Part shown: piece after piece, positions 1-10,847 of the stretch
Numbering within the stretch: position 1 is the stretch's first letter
How the letters are laid out: each line of letters starts with the position of its first letter
Assembly: GCA_030847615.1 (NCBI GenBank)
Contig: JAUMIR010000005.1
Span: forward strand, 210,970,645-211,034,644
From: Gambelia wislizenii
Lineage: Eukaryota > Chordata > Lepidosauria > Squamata > Crotaphytidae
Reading direction: 5' to 3'
Length of the DNA: 64,000 bases
Notes under the pieces: model-generated
Databases searched by the model: none
Told to the model about the DNA's origin: nothing
What the model saw: the letters and a program-made list of their open reading frames with translations, nothing else
Program-made: the position numbers and the translations under genes

Positions 1-285
1 ACTGTTCTGCTTTCTGGAACCCATTCTGCAAAAATTACGCCCTTGATGTAAATAACAACAACAAGAATGAGCATGGCTTTGAATGTGGACTTACTTTGAT
101 ATGCTTTTGTCATTCTTGGTGATGATGGTGTTTTGTCATTTGTCTCAGGATCATACTGCAAGATCCAGATTTCATCACAAGTGATGATTTTTTTGAAAAA
201 GTTTTAGGTCCGCCTCAGGTTGCTACGTAATGTTAGCACAAATTTCCTTGCAGCACTCTTTTTGCTCTGGTGTGAGAACCCTAGA
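1..285 (-). pseudogene. mariner-type (GVQW3-like) transposase fragment
   Basis: The minus strand reads through a mariner DDE transposase core: LTPEQKE-like residues, then TCDEIWILQYDPET, then a lysine/serine-rich stretch and AEWVPES. In the mariner family the pattern T-x-DE-x-WI-x-x-YDPET holds a catalytic aspartate, and the VP segment lies further towards the C-terminus. An in-frame stop follows the CANIT residues and the left side is cut by the window start. The fragment is therefore dead and incomplete. No terminal inverted repeat is visible. The family is a confident call; the subfamily is from memory of GVQW3-like proteins. Confidence 0.65.
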
Positions 286-1043
286 GACTAAGGAAGGAGT
301 GCCAAAAGGCACCAAACTGCAAAATGGAAAAACCACCCAGGAAATGTTTTTCACAATGAAGTATATTAATATTAAAGGGTAATACAATAGAAAAAATACA
401 TAAGTGAGAAGTATAAACACAACTATGAAAAAACCTATGTGAAGAACAATAATTAATACAAAATCAGATAATGTACTCAACACATATCAAAATAGAAAAA
501 CAACATACCCAAAGCATATATGGTAGGACTGAGTAAGGGTTATCTAAACAAGTATGGGATACACAATAAGAACCACAAGAAAAATGAGCTATGTCAGTAA
601 ATTGGAGGCAAATACAAATAAGAAATGATAATGATAATGACTGCAACAAGGAAGGAGATCTAGAGGAAAAAGGTCAAAACCTAACCAATGCATGTATAGA
701 ATTATAGTAACAATGGCTGAATAAAAATTACAGTGGCTAGCATGGAACTTCTAAATCGAACTTTACAACGAGTAGAACAAAACTTGACAGGTGGCTGGTC
801 CAAAACTCTGTTTTGAGGCTGTGTGTTCTTCAGAAGCTATAATAAAGATCTTCTCAAGAGTGAGTCCTGAAACAAAACACTGCATGTCTATCCATAGTAA
901 TTATCAGAAAAATATTGGGTGAAAAACTGCATGCATTACTTACTGATTCAAAAAGGACCAATACCCAGTTTGTGAACATGCCAGGTGCTTTGTTAATTCT
1001 TAAGCCTCTAGATATGTGAAACCTTGAGGTAATCAATTAAAGA
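286..1043. other. AT-rich stretch without recognised gene
   Basis: The DNA is AT-rich with only short chance reading frames. I see no domain, tRNA fold or known repeat end. Confidence 0.5.
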
Positions 1044-1345
1044 AGCAGCAAGTAACCCAGGGAGCATCATAAAAAGTGTGTCACTTACCTGGATGTTGCG
1101 ATCTCACCTGGAAATCTTCTGGGCGGAACAGCCATTGATGCTGCATTCACATGAGTTAAATGGCGCGAGGTTTCATATGCCGGCAATGCCGACACTAAAG
1201 TGCCATTGGGGGATCTATTGATGGAAAATAGGATGGGTTTTGGCCAGGACATAAATACAAAAGGGTGACATCATCTGATATGTGCGCCCTTTCGCGTCTA
1301 TGTGGCATTGTTATGATGCCGTATTTAGTGCATCTGATAAAGTTT
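1044..1345 (-). mobile_element. partial Harbinger-type MITE, family H1
   Basis: It is the reverse complement of part of the complete H1 copy at 43351-43884. Shared parts include the TTGATGG segment, the block around CATGAGTTAAATGGCG, and the end CATCTGATAAAGT at about 1330-1342. The opposite terminal repeat is missing, so this copy is truncated. Confidence 0.6.
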
Positions 1346-1891
1346 GAAATGTAAATGTTGTTAGAGACTAATATTATATCCAGTCTACCATTCACTATTT
1401 TGAAAGTTAAGATTATCAAGTCTACCAAGAATGGGGGTGGGGGAATTCTGTGTTTCAGTTAACCATGGAAAATAATGTTCTAATTAGGACACTCAGGACG
1501 CTCAAATTGCAGAGAAATTCAACACTCTTAAGACCTTAATGTTCTTCTTGGCACTATTGCACACACTTTCATTGAAATGTGTCTATTGCTGCCTTAGTTG
1601 TGTGGAACACATCACTTTAAAGATAAATTTGTTCATAGTGGTTGTTCCATGATTCTTTTACATGGCTTTTACAAATGCGTAAGGCTTGAGATGCATGACC
1701 GGAGCCTCTGCTGCTGCCCTAAGCTATTTTTAAGTGAACATGTTCAATCTTTCTGGAAGCCTTGCAGAGTGAACGGATGCACTTGCTGGGCTTGAAAAAA
1801 GAAGCAAACACAGAGTCATTCACAGTCTCTCTGCAAACCTCACAGGGTGAATGCATACACCTGCCAGGCTTGCAGAGAGAGGTAATGCAAA
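1346..1891. other. no recognised feature
   Basis: Short reading frames only. Two similar stretches with AGCCTTGCAGAGTGAA and CTCACAGGGTGAATGCA at about 1758-1850 suggest an old local duplication, but nothing codes. Confidence 0.4.
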
Positions 1892-2108
1892 GGCTGTTGC
1901 CACAATGAAATAATGCAGTTTGACACCGCTTTAACTATCATGGCTCCGTCCTATGGACTCCTGGATTTGTAGTTTGTTGTTGCACCAGAGCTTTCAGACA
2001 GAGAAGGCTAAATATCTCATAAAACTTCAAATCTGACAATTCCATAGCATGAGCCATTGTAGTTAAAGAGGTGTCAAACTGCACTATTTCTGCAGTGTGG
2101 TAGCAGCC
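1892..2108. mobile_element. foldback MITE, family H2
   Basis: A palindromic ~217-bp element. The left arm reads TTTGACACCGCTTTAACT and GGATTTGTAGTTTG. The right arm carries the reverse complements of these. The ends GGCTG and CAGCC are inverted. The same core recurs more than ten times in the window. It has no coding capacity, so any transposase must come from elsewhere. Confidence 0.8.
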
Positions 2109-2528
2109 TATGAATGAGTTCACATTTGCCTTTCATCACCACCACCCCTGCGCACACCTCAAAGGTAGCTGCCACTGCTACCCACACACAAACTCCAGCC
2201 TCCCCAACCTACCCTGACACTCACTTCCCTCTCCCACTTCCTGCCCAGTGTGCACACGAGCCCCAGCTACAGCCTTCTCTGATACACACTTCCTTTTCTT
2301 CCTCTTTCGCTCCCTGCCCTGCAGTCTGACACTAGTAATAGGAAGCTGAAAAAGTTTCTGGCTGCTGACAAAGCAAGGCATCTACTTTCTCTCCACCTCA
2401 ATTCCAAGCGTTTGGTTTGGCCCAAGCACCTCCTTTCTCTGAAGGGTGAGCTAATCAGTGCCCAAGGATCAAGCAGGATCCAACGAGGTGGTGGGAAGGT
2501 TGGTTGGTTGGTTGCCAATTAGAGCCTC
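2109..2528. other. CT/CA-rich stretch without gene
   Basis: Pyrimidine-rich DNA with CACACA and CCTCCC runs. The open frames on both strands reflect low complexity and have no domain. Confidence 0.45.
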
Positions 2529-2573
2529 TGTGTGTGTGTGTGTGCGCGCGCACACACACACACACCTTCAAGT
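2529..2573. repeat. alternating TG / CG / CA microsatellite
   Basis: A run of TG passes through GCGCGCGC into CA, making a near-perfect purine-pyrimidine alternation. The flank CACCTTCAAGTT resembles the tail of the 5S-type SINE at 21.8 kb, so this may be a SINE tail remnant. Confidence 0.8.
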
Positions 2574-2630
2574 TATCAGTACTCCTCTTGAACAAATGTC
2601 AAGCCCCACCCCCCAGGGGAGGTCACCTCC

Positions 2631-2970
2631 CACTGTTTGAGAACCTAGTCCTTATCTGAAATCCTTGGGACCGTATTTTGGATCCCCCCCCCTCAAGATT
2701 TTGGAATATTTGCATATACATAATGAGATATCTTGGAGATAGGACCCATGTCTCAACATAAAATTCATTTATGTTTCATATACACCTTATACACATAGCC
2801 TGAAGGTAATTTTATAACAATATTTTTATTAATTTTGTGCATGAAATAAAGTTTGTGTACATTGAACCCCTAGAAAGCAAAAATGTCACTCTCTCAGCCA
2901 CCCATGTGGACAATTTTGGATTTTGGAGTATTCTGGATTCCAAAATTCCAGATAAGGGATGCTCAACCTG
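2631..2970. mobile_element. Tigger/pogo-like DNA transposon remnant
   Basis: The inner sequence includes CATATACACCTTATACACAT and AGCCTGAAGG, followed by CAGCCACCCATGTGGACAA. It closely resembles a Tigger-class non-autonomous element known from mammals (memory only). The right end CCAGATAAGGGATGCTCAACCTG is followed by TA, and the left end is its rough inverted copy (CCTTATCTGAAAT). There is no transposase frame. Confidence 0.65.
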
Positions 2971-2972
2971 TA

Positions 2973-3204
2973 TTGGAAAGGCCCTCCTATGAGTTTTGTA
3001 TAAGTAGAAACAGGGACCTTTTCCTAGGATAATATTAGTCACTTCACCGCAGGAAGCATTTTGTGAATCACTGATGAACTTGCTTTGAATAAATCAAGTA
3101 TTATGTTTCAACCGAAAGAAATCACCCCAAAGTTTGGTATGAGCTTGTTAAATAAGCACCAGTCAGATTATACTGTTCCATGCTTTTGACAAGCAGCTTC
3201 TGAG
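2973..3204. other. no recognised feature
   Basis: A short spacer between the Tigger-like element and the PLE, with no domain or repeat end seen. Confidence 0.4.
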
Positions 3205-3397
3205 AGACTTTCCTTGGGTTTTTTTCTGGGTTGTGTGGCCGTGTTCTGGAATAGTTTCTTTCTGAGGTTTCACCTGCATCTGCAGCTGGCATCTTCAGAG
3301 AATGCTTGGGTAGGAGTGTGTGGGGTTTATATATGGTGAACCCCACACACTGTAAATTTTTGTAATTGAATGGTTAGTTTCTGGGTATAGAAATGCA
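3205..3397 (-). repeat. inverted left arm of Penelope-like element
   Basis: This is the reverse complement of the right arm at 4408-4605. It includes CTCCTACCCAAGCATTCTCT, AGAAAGAAACTATTCCAGAA and the end of the reading frame (TATACCCAGAAAC). It meets the coding part exactly at about 3397. PLE copies often carry an inverted, truncated terminal repeat at the 5' side. Confidence 0.8.
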
Positions 3398-4432
3398 ATA
3401 TGTGGATGACACTTTCACCATTTGGAACCACGGGGAAGAAGATTTGGCCTCATTCCTGAACCACCTGAACAGCATGCACCCAAATATTCAATTCAAGATG
3501 GAAAAAGAAAAGGAAGGAACACTGCCATTCTTAGATGTCCTTGTTATCCGCAAACCAAATCAACGGTTAGGCCACAAGGTACACAGAAAACCCCCACACA
3601 CGGACAGATACCTACACAAGAACTCCAATCATCACCCAGGACAAAAAAAGAAGCACAATAAAAACATTGGTAGGCTGCGCAAAAAGGATCTGCGAACCCC
3701 ACTACCTGGAGGATGAACTGAGGCACCTAAACTGGGCCCTACAGGCTAATGGTTACTCCAGATCAGACATTACAAGAGCAGCCAGACCCAGAAAAAAACA
3801 CAGGAATGAAGAAGAAAAATAGCCACCCAAAGGGAAGGTATTTTTACCATACATCAAAGGAGTCACAGACAGAACAGGGAAACTGATGAGGAAACAACCT
3901 CCAAATAATCTACAGACCAACCAAGAAAATCCAAGAAATGCTACGTTCAGCGAAGGACAAAAGAGACCCTCTCACAGCTGCAGGAGTTTACTGCATACCA
4001 TGCAGCTGTGGACAAGTTTACATAGTGACCACTAAATGCAGTGTACAAATATGAATCAAGGAACATGAGAGACACTGCAGACAGGGATAGCCAAAAAAAT
4101 CAGTAGTAGCAGAATATATTATAAACCAACCTGGACACAAAATGTTATTTGAAAACACAGAAATTCTGGACCAGGCCAACAACTATCATGTCAGAATGCA
4201 TAGAGAAGCTATTGAAATCCACAAACATGTGGACAACTTCAACAGGAAAGAAGAAACCCTAAAAGTAAACAAAATCTGGCTCCCAGTTTTGAAGAACAAT
4301 AGAATCAAAACTCAACACTTTCAAAGGAATTCCACCCAGGGACAGGGGGAGTTCCAGCAGATAATGGCCCGTCAACCAACCATTAGCCAAACAGACACTA
4401 ACGAGCCTTGCATTTCTATACCCAGAAACTAA
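3398..4432 (+). pseudogene. Penelope-like reverse transcriptase / GIY-YIG endonuclease remnant
   Basis: The frame opens at the RT palm motif YVDDTF, then FLDVLV, then a HTDRYLHKNSNHH block typical of the PLE RT C-terminus. A frameshift near 3660 leads to EDELRHLNWALQANGY. Another frame near 3975 gives GVYCIPCSCGQVYI, the GIY-YIG core, then KEHERHC and a C-terminal tail ending in TAA at 4430-4432. The second G of the GIY-YIG core is V. The RT N-terminus (fingers, first catalytic Asp) is missing, and at least two frameshifts and a stop (EEEK*) break it. It is an inactive 5'-truncated copy. The family call is firm. Confidence 0.85.
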
Positions 4433-4605
4433 CCATTAAATTACACAAATTTACATATACTCCCCAAAAGTATATAAACTCCACACACACTCCTACCCAA
4501 GCATTCTCTGAGGATGCCATCCACAGATGGCAGGCAAAATGTCAGAAAGAAACTATTCCAGAAAACAGGCTTATAGCCCGGAAAAAAACCAAGGAAAATC
4601 TATGG
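4408..4605 (+). repeat. right terminal repeat of Penelope-like element
   Basis: It holds the end of the reading frame and the block CTCCTACCCAAGCATTCTCT. It is an inverted copy of 3205-3397. The direct orientation lies downstream of the coding part, as in PLE pseudo-LTRs. Confidence 0.75.
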
Positions 4606-4640
4606 ATGCCGGCAGTGAAAGCCTTCGACTTCACAGCTTC

Positions 4641-5384
4641 TGAGAGCCTGAAACAACTTAATGGAAGGTCTGAGTCTATGCTTGGAAAATGATATTGTTC
4701 TGAATGGCTTTATCTTTACTCAATAGGCTATGTGCCAGTGACACCCCTATTATACTAGGCCTGCTTCAAGGAAACAGACCTCTGCTACACAGGTAAACCT
4801 CATCAGCTTCTGGATGTCTAGATGTGTGTGTATGCACACGTGCATGTGTAGTTCAGCTGAGACTTTTAGTGGTGCACAGAAAGATCTGCCCTCTTTTTGA
4901 GGATATGCTGGCTTAGTTTTCCATAAAATGAGAAGAGCCAAATTGCAGTGTTGTTAGAACAAGAACACTGACATGCATGCATTTTACTCTCATTAGAACT
5001 ATGTGCCAGCCAGTCTTTCTATTTACATGGGAAAGAGGAGGTAAAATCACTGCCATAGTACAGACAGGGCTCACAAATTTGGAGCATCAGGACTTTCTGA
5101 TTAGCAGTGGGAAAGACATAATCTACCATGCTCTCTATGTTCTTTCTTCTTTCTACTGAGATTATTTGCAGTAGTTGTATTTTTTTTCCCCAGCAGTAAT
5201 ATATTGACACAAGTTCCCTTCCTATAATGGGAAGTACATTGGGGTGCTTTGGTCTGAAATGCACAATTCAGATCCATTGGCTTTACAAATGGCTGTAAAA
5301 TTGCTCAGGTGAAAATTGCTCAGATTGGTTCGCTGACCTTGTCTGGTGCCTGTTGGTGACATATGAAGGCCTAAAGTTAACTGT
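4641..5384. other. no recognised feature
   Basis: Unique-looking DNA with short chance frames on both strands. Confidence 0.4.
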
Positions 5385-5920
5385 GGGCTTATCTACACGA
5401 GCCAGGTACATCATCTCCCCGCTGGCATATCCCAGCCACAAATTGGGCCCATCCTGCCCTGTTACCTGGATGAAATGGGCCAGAGTCCAGATAGAATGCC
5501 AACCCATCACTGCACTGCTGCTGCCATTTCCCTTGCTCTGCCGGGTCCAGGAAGCTGGCCGACACCATGTGACAAGTCCCCCTGCATATAACCAGCCTTG
5601 GTCAAATGCTGCAGGCCTGCTGCCCAGGCCCAGAAGTGTAAGGGCAACCAGCAGCTAGAGCAATGGGCCAGCCTGCAGGGATGAGCTTCTGAAGACATGC
5701 AGGGCCTGATCCGTTTCCTCCCAGTAGAAATGGTGTGAACCAGGTTTTTTTTAATTGCTGTATCAGACCCTATCCAAAATTTCCCCTCATCTGAGCCCCA
5801 TTTCTGCCCTTAGGGTCAAAAGGTCTGCCCAGGGGCAGAACGGGGTAAATTCTCTGTGTTGTTTGGACTGCAGTGCTCTCAGACAGCAGAATGGGTTAAA
5901 TAGCCCATGCAGATAAAGTC
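5385..5920. mobile_element. foldback MITE, family H3
   Basis: The ends GGGCTTATCTACACGAGCC and TAGCCCATGCAGATAAAG are inverted. It shares the inner blocks CAAGGCCCCCTGCATA-type and TGGCATATCC with the copies at 9106, 16329, 25161 and 32336. It is non-coding. Confidence 0.65.
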
Positions 5921-6320
5921 TTTGTTAACTCTGTGTTTGATTGCTATGGAAGTTGATATTCCTTCCCTCCCTTCACAGTGACCAAAGCCATCCTGGACTT
6001 ACTGTAGAGCCTCTGAACCAAGTTACCTGATGAGAAGTGATGCTCTATGGTAGCTCCAGGAGATGGCAATTGGCTGAGAAGAGAGTAGATCCACATGCAG
6101 AACTGCTGTGCTACACTGAGCCATGCAGGACTGTGGCCATGGAGTGATATAGTTACCTGTAGGGGTGGGGCATTATCATGATGAGCATCTATACTGCACC
6201 ACTGGGCAGTATGCTTTGGATTGGCATACAACCTAGCTTGAAAATGGAAAAGATTGTACTTTAAAAGACACTTATGTGCTCTTAGCAAGAGTGAAAGGAC
6301 AGTAATGGGAGCCAGTCTAA

Positions 6321-6539
6321 GGCTGCATCTACACTGCAGAAACACTCCAGTTTGACACCACTTTAACTGCAATGGCTCATGGTTTGGAATCCTGGGATTT
6401 GTAATTTGTTGTGGCACCAGAGCTCTCTGACAGAGAAGGCTAAATATTTCAAAACTACAGAACCCCAAATTCAATAGCATTGAGCCATGGCAGTTAAAGT
6501 GGTTTCAAACAGAATTATTTCTGCAGTGCAGATGCAGCC
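6321..6539. mobile_element. foldback MITE, family H2, with TAA duplication
   Basis: This is the best preserved H2 copy. It begins GGCTGCATCTACACTGCAG and ends CTGCAGTGCAGATGCAGCC, flanked by TAA at 6318-6320 and 6540-6542. A 3-bp TAA duplication is the mark of PIF/Harbinger elements. It is a 219-bp palindrome with no gene; the long minus-strand frame across it is only a by-product of the palindrome. Confidence 0.85.
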
Positions 6540-6555
6540 TAAAACTTTTTCTTTA

Positions 6556-6920
6556 TGTGCATACCCTCCAACATTTTCACAGATAAAAGATGTGTGGCCA
6601 AGCAACATCAGAATGTGATCAAGGTGGCAAGAAGTTATTAATGAGGAAGTACACACAAGCTAGGAGAGGCTGTAGCAGTTTGCTTTTGTCTAAGCCTACT
6701 GGGAAGGGCAGGATTAAACCCCTCCTGTCCTCTCCTCCCTGCTGAGTTATGGCATGCCAACTACTTTTGTGCTTTGAACTCATTTGGTCCTTGAACTAAG
6801 CTGAGAACAAAGGGTGAAAGTGTGAGGAGGAGAGAAAAATTAGAGCACTTTAAAACCAGCAGAAAAAGTGGAATGAGTGAGAATTAACTGGGACAATCCC
6901 TGCCAAATTAGGACAGTTCA
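6556..6920 (+). repeat. interspersed repeat family Y
   Basis: It begins CATACCCTCCAACATTTTCAC. It contains AGCTAGGAGAGGCTGTAGCA and ends TGGGACAATCCCTGCCAAAT. Copies are at 13848-14200 (same strand), 17935-18275 and 32010-32200 (opposite strand). No coding frame or clear family assignment. Confidence 0.65.
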
Positions 6921-7099
6921 TGTGTGCATTTGGTTGTTTGGTATGAAGATGTGGCAAAACACAAATGAATGGAACTGAAAGGTTCCATCTAGTACATGGC
7001 TAAAGTATTTGTCATATGTATTTACAATTATTTCAGGATGCGTGGTAAAATTTGCATATGACAAGCATCTGAACTTTGTGGGGAGTAACTCAGTTCCTG

Positions 7100-7600
7100 G
7101 GTAGGGATATCATAATTAAGGATGTAACTCTTCATTAAGTTTCTTTTCAAAAGTAATAATGAGTAATTTCAGCAATTTTCTTCTCCCTGCGACAAAGTCT
7201 TCAAAAACCATGCAGTTTTTGAAGGCTATTTGCAGTTCATTTTATGCTATTAGCAATTCATTCATCAGTAAAGAAAATTACATTTTATCATCATGCATTA
7301 ATATTTCTGTATTGAAATATTGTTTCCTTTGCAGATAATGCTGTTTCTGTGCAGAAAATGATGTTTTCTGCACAAAACAACCACACACAAATTTTGAGCA
7401 GATTAAGTCTCAAACTACAAAGTTTCTCATCAGTCCAGGATTCTTCTTGTCAGGGCCTGTCAATACTCAAAAAAAACATGTTTTTCAACTAATTTTCAAA
7501 TATTTTTGTATATTCTTTGTATCCGCAAGCATAATGAGAGTAAGTATTCCACTTACTTGTTTTTTTAAGGTTTTTTTGTTTTAACTTTGTCACCATTTCA
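7100..7600 (+). repeat. interspersed repeat family Z
   Basis: It contains repeated short words such as TTTCTGTGCAGAAAA and GTTTTCTGCACAAAA. It shares these with 29065-29600, along with AAACTACAAAG/AAACTTCAAAG and the flank ATATTCTTT. Unclassified and non-coding. Confidence 0.55.
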
Positions 7601-8237
7601 AGGAACAATCGAGCTGCAAAAAGTAGGCTGGATCCATTGTAATTTTCTTCCACAGAAACATCCAAGATTGGTGTAGCGCCATTCCCAAGTCACTGTTGGC
7701 AAAAAGATGTCTTACTATGTTGCTCAAGATGTAATGTCATTCCCTTTCTGTAGGAAAGAGGTGGGCTGCAGTTCTGATCAGCACTTACTATTAATTATGT
7801 TGGCTGGGGCTGCTAGGAATCCAGCAACATCTGGAGAGCTATCACTTGCCCACTCCTGATATAGGTAGGATGTAGGTGGAACAGGTGTCAGGAATTCCCA
7901 GAAATTAGTACAGTACATGGTGTGTGTGTGTATACACGCGCGCATGTGTTTGTGTGTTTTTAAAACCCAAGAAGAAATGCCACAGCCTCCCAGGCAGAAC
8001 CCATGATGTTGGAAACACTTGGCATAATTTGCTCACTATTCCTGCTGTAACAAAAGTGGAGCAGTAGATTCCAAGGAGAACAATCTAAAGTACCAATCAC
8101 AAAGGACTCCCAGAAAAGCCAGTAGGAGGAACATACCCTCCTACCACTAAGCTGATGTGGGTCAGTGGCTAGATTCTTTGGACATAACAGAAATTGACCA
8201 GAGCAATATCTCTATATAAGAAGTGACAAAAACATTA
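7601..8237. other. no gene; microsatellite at 7919-7963
   Basis: It holds a TG/CG/TG run at 7919-7963 and a short stretch TAGGAATCCAGCAACATCTG near 7814, common in sauropsid repeats. No gene is seen. Confidence 0.4.
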
Positions 8238-8970
8238 CAGTCGTTCCTCCACATTTGCAGGGGTTAGGGTCTTGAGACCCCTGCGAATGTGAAAAAACCG
8301 CGAATACAAAATGCTGCTCCCACACCCCTCCCCAGTGGGAGGGAGGCAGCGGGAGGGTATCTGGCCAGCCTGGCCGGCCTTTCCCCGGCCTTCCTGAGGG
8401 GACTCTGGGCCTTAGAAGCCCCGGAGCCCCCTTAGGAAGGCCAGGGAACGCAGTGGGTGGGCGGGCAGGTGGGAGGCTGCCCTGCCTACCCACAACCTTC
8501 CTGAGTGGACTAAGGGGCTTTGAAGCCCCGGAGCCTGCTTAGGAAGGCCAGGGAAGGCAGCGGGCGGACGGGAGGCTGTCCTACCTCTCCCTGGCCTTCC
8601 TGAGCAGACTCTGGGGCTTTGAAGCGCTGGAGCCTGCTTAGGAAGGCTGGGGAAAGCAGCGGGCAGGAAGGCGGGAGGCCACCCTGCCTCTCCCCAGCCT
8701 TCCTGAGAGGTCTCCAGGGCTTTGAAGCCCTGAAGCCCCCTTAGGAAGGCCGGGGAAGGCAGTGGGAGGGAGGGCGGCTGCTCGCTCCCCCCCCGGGCTT
8801 CCTGAGCAGACTCTGGGGCTTTGAAGGCCCGGAGCTGCCTCTGGAAGGCCGGGGATGGCGCAGGGAGGAAGTTGCCCCACCTCTCGCCGGCCTTTCCAAA
8901 GGGGCTCGGGGCTAAACCGCGAATAATCAAAACTTCAAGTGTGAAAGCCGCGAATGTGGAGGGGCAACTG
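8238..8970. mobile_element. Tigger/pogo-type MITE carrying a GC-rich tandem repeat
   Basis: The ends CAGTCGTTCCTCCACATT and AATGTGGAGGGGCAACTG are inverted and flanked by TA (8236-8237, 8971-8972), as in the Tc1/mariner superfamily. The subterminal CGAATGTGAAAAAACCGCGAAT is mirrored by AACCGCGAATAATC at the right. The middle is a ~100-bp tandem repeat. Confidence 0.8.
8370..8920. repeat. GC-rich ~100-bp minisatellite, about five units
   Basis: The word CTTAGGAAGGC (or a close variant) recurs near 8430, 8540, 8638, 8740 and 8840. Each is followed by GGGGAAGGCAG and a GGGAGG...CTGCC block, then GGCCTTCCTGAG and GGGCTTTGAAG. Open frames of up to 191 codons here are artefacts of the stop-poor GC repeat and should not be taken as genes. 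Confidence 0.85.
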
Positions 8971-9105
8971 TAATTAGGAACACACATTACTTACTGCAAC
9001 CATATGCAGAAATGAAATGCTGAGACGCAGAGGGCTGGGTAAATCGGGTCCACAACTTTATTGCATTAGTAAGTGATCTAAAGAGGTGGAGGTCTTCCCA
9101 ACTTA

Positions 9106-9639
9106 GGCCTTGTCTAGATGGGCTATTTACCCCATGTTCCCCCCATCTTAGAGCCACGCAGTCCAAATGATGCAGGGCTTTTGCTCCATTTTGCTGCCCC
9201 ACAGTCCTCACAACCCTCAGGGCAAAGATGGGGCTAAGACAGGGGGAAGATAGGGTAAAGCACAATAAAATGTTACAACAAAATACTTGGGGGGAAAAAT
9301 TTGTTCAGAAGAAACGGATTGGGCCCTGTGGGCTCCCTGGGAGCCCATACTGGCATGCTGAGCTGCTGCTGCAACTGCTGCCTAAGTCACTCTTTCCGAA
9401 GCCAGGAAGGAGCCTTACAGCATGTGACCAAGGCTGGTCACACATAGGTGGCCTTGATCACATGCTGTGGGCCAACTCCTTTGGAGAGAGTTGCAGGTAG
9501 CTGCAGTGGCTGCAGGACCGGGCCTGCATGACAGTCCAAACTCCATCCCATTTCATTCAGGAAACAGGCAAGGAACAGGGCAGATCAATGGCTAAAAATA
9601 TGCAGGTAGGAAGCTAGCATATTCTGGTCCATGTAGCCC
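9106..9639. mobile_element. foldback MITE, family H3, with TTA duplication
   Basis: Element ends GGCCTTGTCTAGATGGGC and GGTCCATGTAGCCC lie between TTA at 9103-9105 and TTA at 9640-9642. The inner palindrome includes AAGGCTGGTCACACA and GGCCTTGATCACATGCTG. Non-coding. Confidence 0.75.
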
Positions 9640-9642
9640 TTA

Positions 9643-10637
9643 GATGCAGTTGTCTATTAAAAGCAATACTGGGGTGGCCCTGAGTCGATAGACATCAAAC
9701 TACTGTCCCCACTTGTTGCTCGTCTTTAAGTGTAGAAGATGAAGTCCTAAGTCCCAGATCCTCTAATTTCAAGAAAATTAATAACCCCTTCAGGTTCCAA
9801 GAAGGGTTCTTTGCTCTGGTGCAAGATTGAGAAAAGTAGTAAATGGCCAACTGTGACCAGGATTTTGATTCAATTTGGTATGCATGGATTTTAACTCTAT
9901 TGCAAACCTAAGTTCTCAACTTTTCATGGGCCAGTGCATTTACTGGTACCTAAAATATCAGATGCTTATGAATCTTACATCACCAATTTTCCACTAACTT
10001 TTCCAGCCCCTACTGAGTGTATCCTTTATAAATAGCTCCAAAAGAAACAGCTGAATTGACCTAATTGTTCATGGTCCATAATGAAACTGATGACAAACTG
10101 CTTATAAAGAACTTATTACTTGAATAGTTATACTTGGCTTGTATGTAAAGAAATGCAGAGCCTTCTGGGAAGAGTTACAGGATTTCTTATACTTAGGAAT
10201 GTTTTGTGACATATTTTTTTCCAGTGAAAAGTTAGAGCTGATGAACACAATTCAGTCGGTATGAAAGTATCATTTTCAGCAATGTGATTATAGAGAGGAG
10301 AAATGCTTAAGTTTTGATTCCCCCTCCTCCCATTTGCACATTCCTTGCAGTTAGTATTATCCTTTTAGAACGATAGGTGCAGGCACTAGGAAGTTATAAT
10401 GGAAGAAGATTTTAATATATTTTTGTTTTTGTGTATTTGGAAATAAAGTTGCAGAAAGTACAATAGGAAAGTATTAGATGATAGATGTGGAGCAGACAGT
10501 TGCAAAACAATGTGAACATCTTGAACTTTTCAAGCAAACACCTAATGCTACAGCCTTCCAGTTCCCATTCAGAAAAACCTTTTTTATGCTTCTGCAACTG
10601 TCTTGCTCTAGAACTGGGTGTAGTCCCAGGGCCCACC
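9643..10637. other. no recognised feature
   Basis: AT-rich, unique-looking DNA with no domain or repeat end that I recognise. This is a candidate for conserved non-coding comparison. Confidence 0.4.
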
Positions 10638-10800
10638 TGGGCTTGTCTACATGGGCTTGTCTACATGGGCCAAATAAAATGACCTCACCTTGTTTACACA
10701 GTCATCCATCCAGGCAACGAACAGCTCAAATCTGGATTTTTCCAGCACATTAGGGCTTTAATCTGGACCAAAAAGAGTTGGAATTTACTCGCAATTTGAG
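10638..10800 (+). mobile_element. MITE family H4, one end
   Basis: It begins with a doubled GGGCTTGTCTACATGGGC, followed by CAAATAAAATGACCTCACCT. The reverse complement of this series ends the copy at 43925-44202. The inner TCTGGATTT and GAAAATCCACATTTT also match. The far end was not located. Confidence 0.5.
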
Positions 10801-10815
10801 CAGAAAATCCACATT

Positions 10816-10847
10816 TTTTTTGTGTGTGTACGTGTGTGTGTGTGTAC
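10816..10847. repeat. GT microsatellite
   Basis: A T-run followed by TGTGTG broken by ACG. Confidence 0.7.

Larger units (their letters stand above)
3205..4640 (+). mobile_element. Penelope-like element (PLE), 5'-truncated with inverted arms
   Basis: The whole insertion is left inverted arm, RT/endonuclease remnant and right terminal repeat, ending with GCCGGCAGTGAAAGCCTTCG near 4609-4628, a typical sauropsid PLE terminus. The arms are about 190 bp and differ by small indels. Confidence 0.8.

Noticed and set aside
5944..6480. A 178-codon minus-strand frame.
   Set aside because: It covers most of an H2 palindromic MITE and unique flank. It has no domain and matches element words when translated.
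8412..8987. A 191-codon minus-strand frame rich in proline, leucine and serine.
   Set aside because: It is the GC-rich ~100-bp tandem repeat read in a stop-poor frame. The repeat units, not a protein, explain it.
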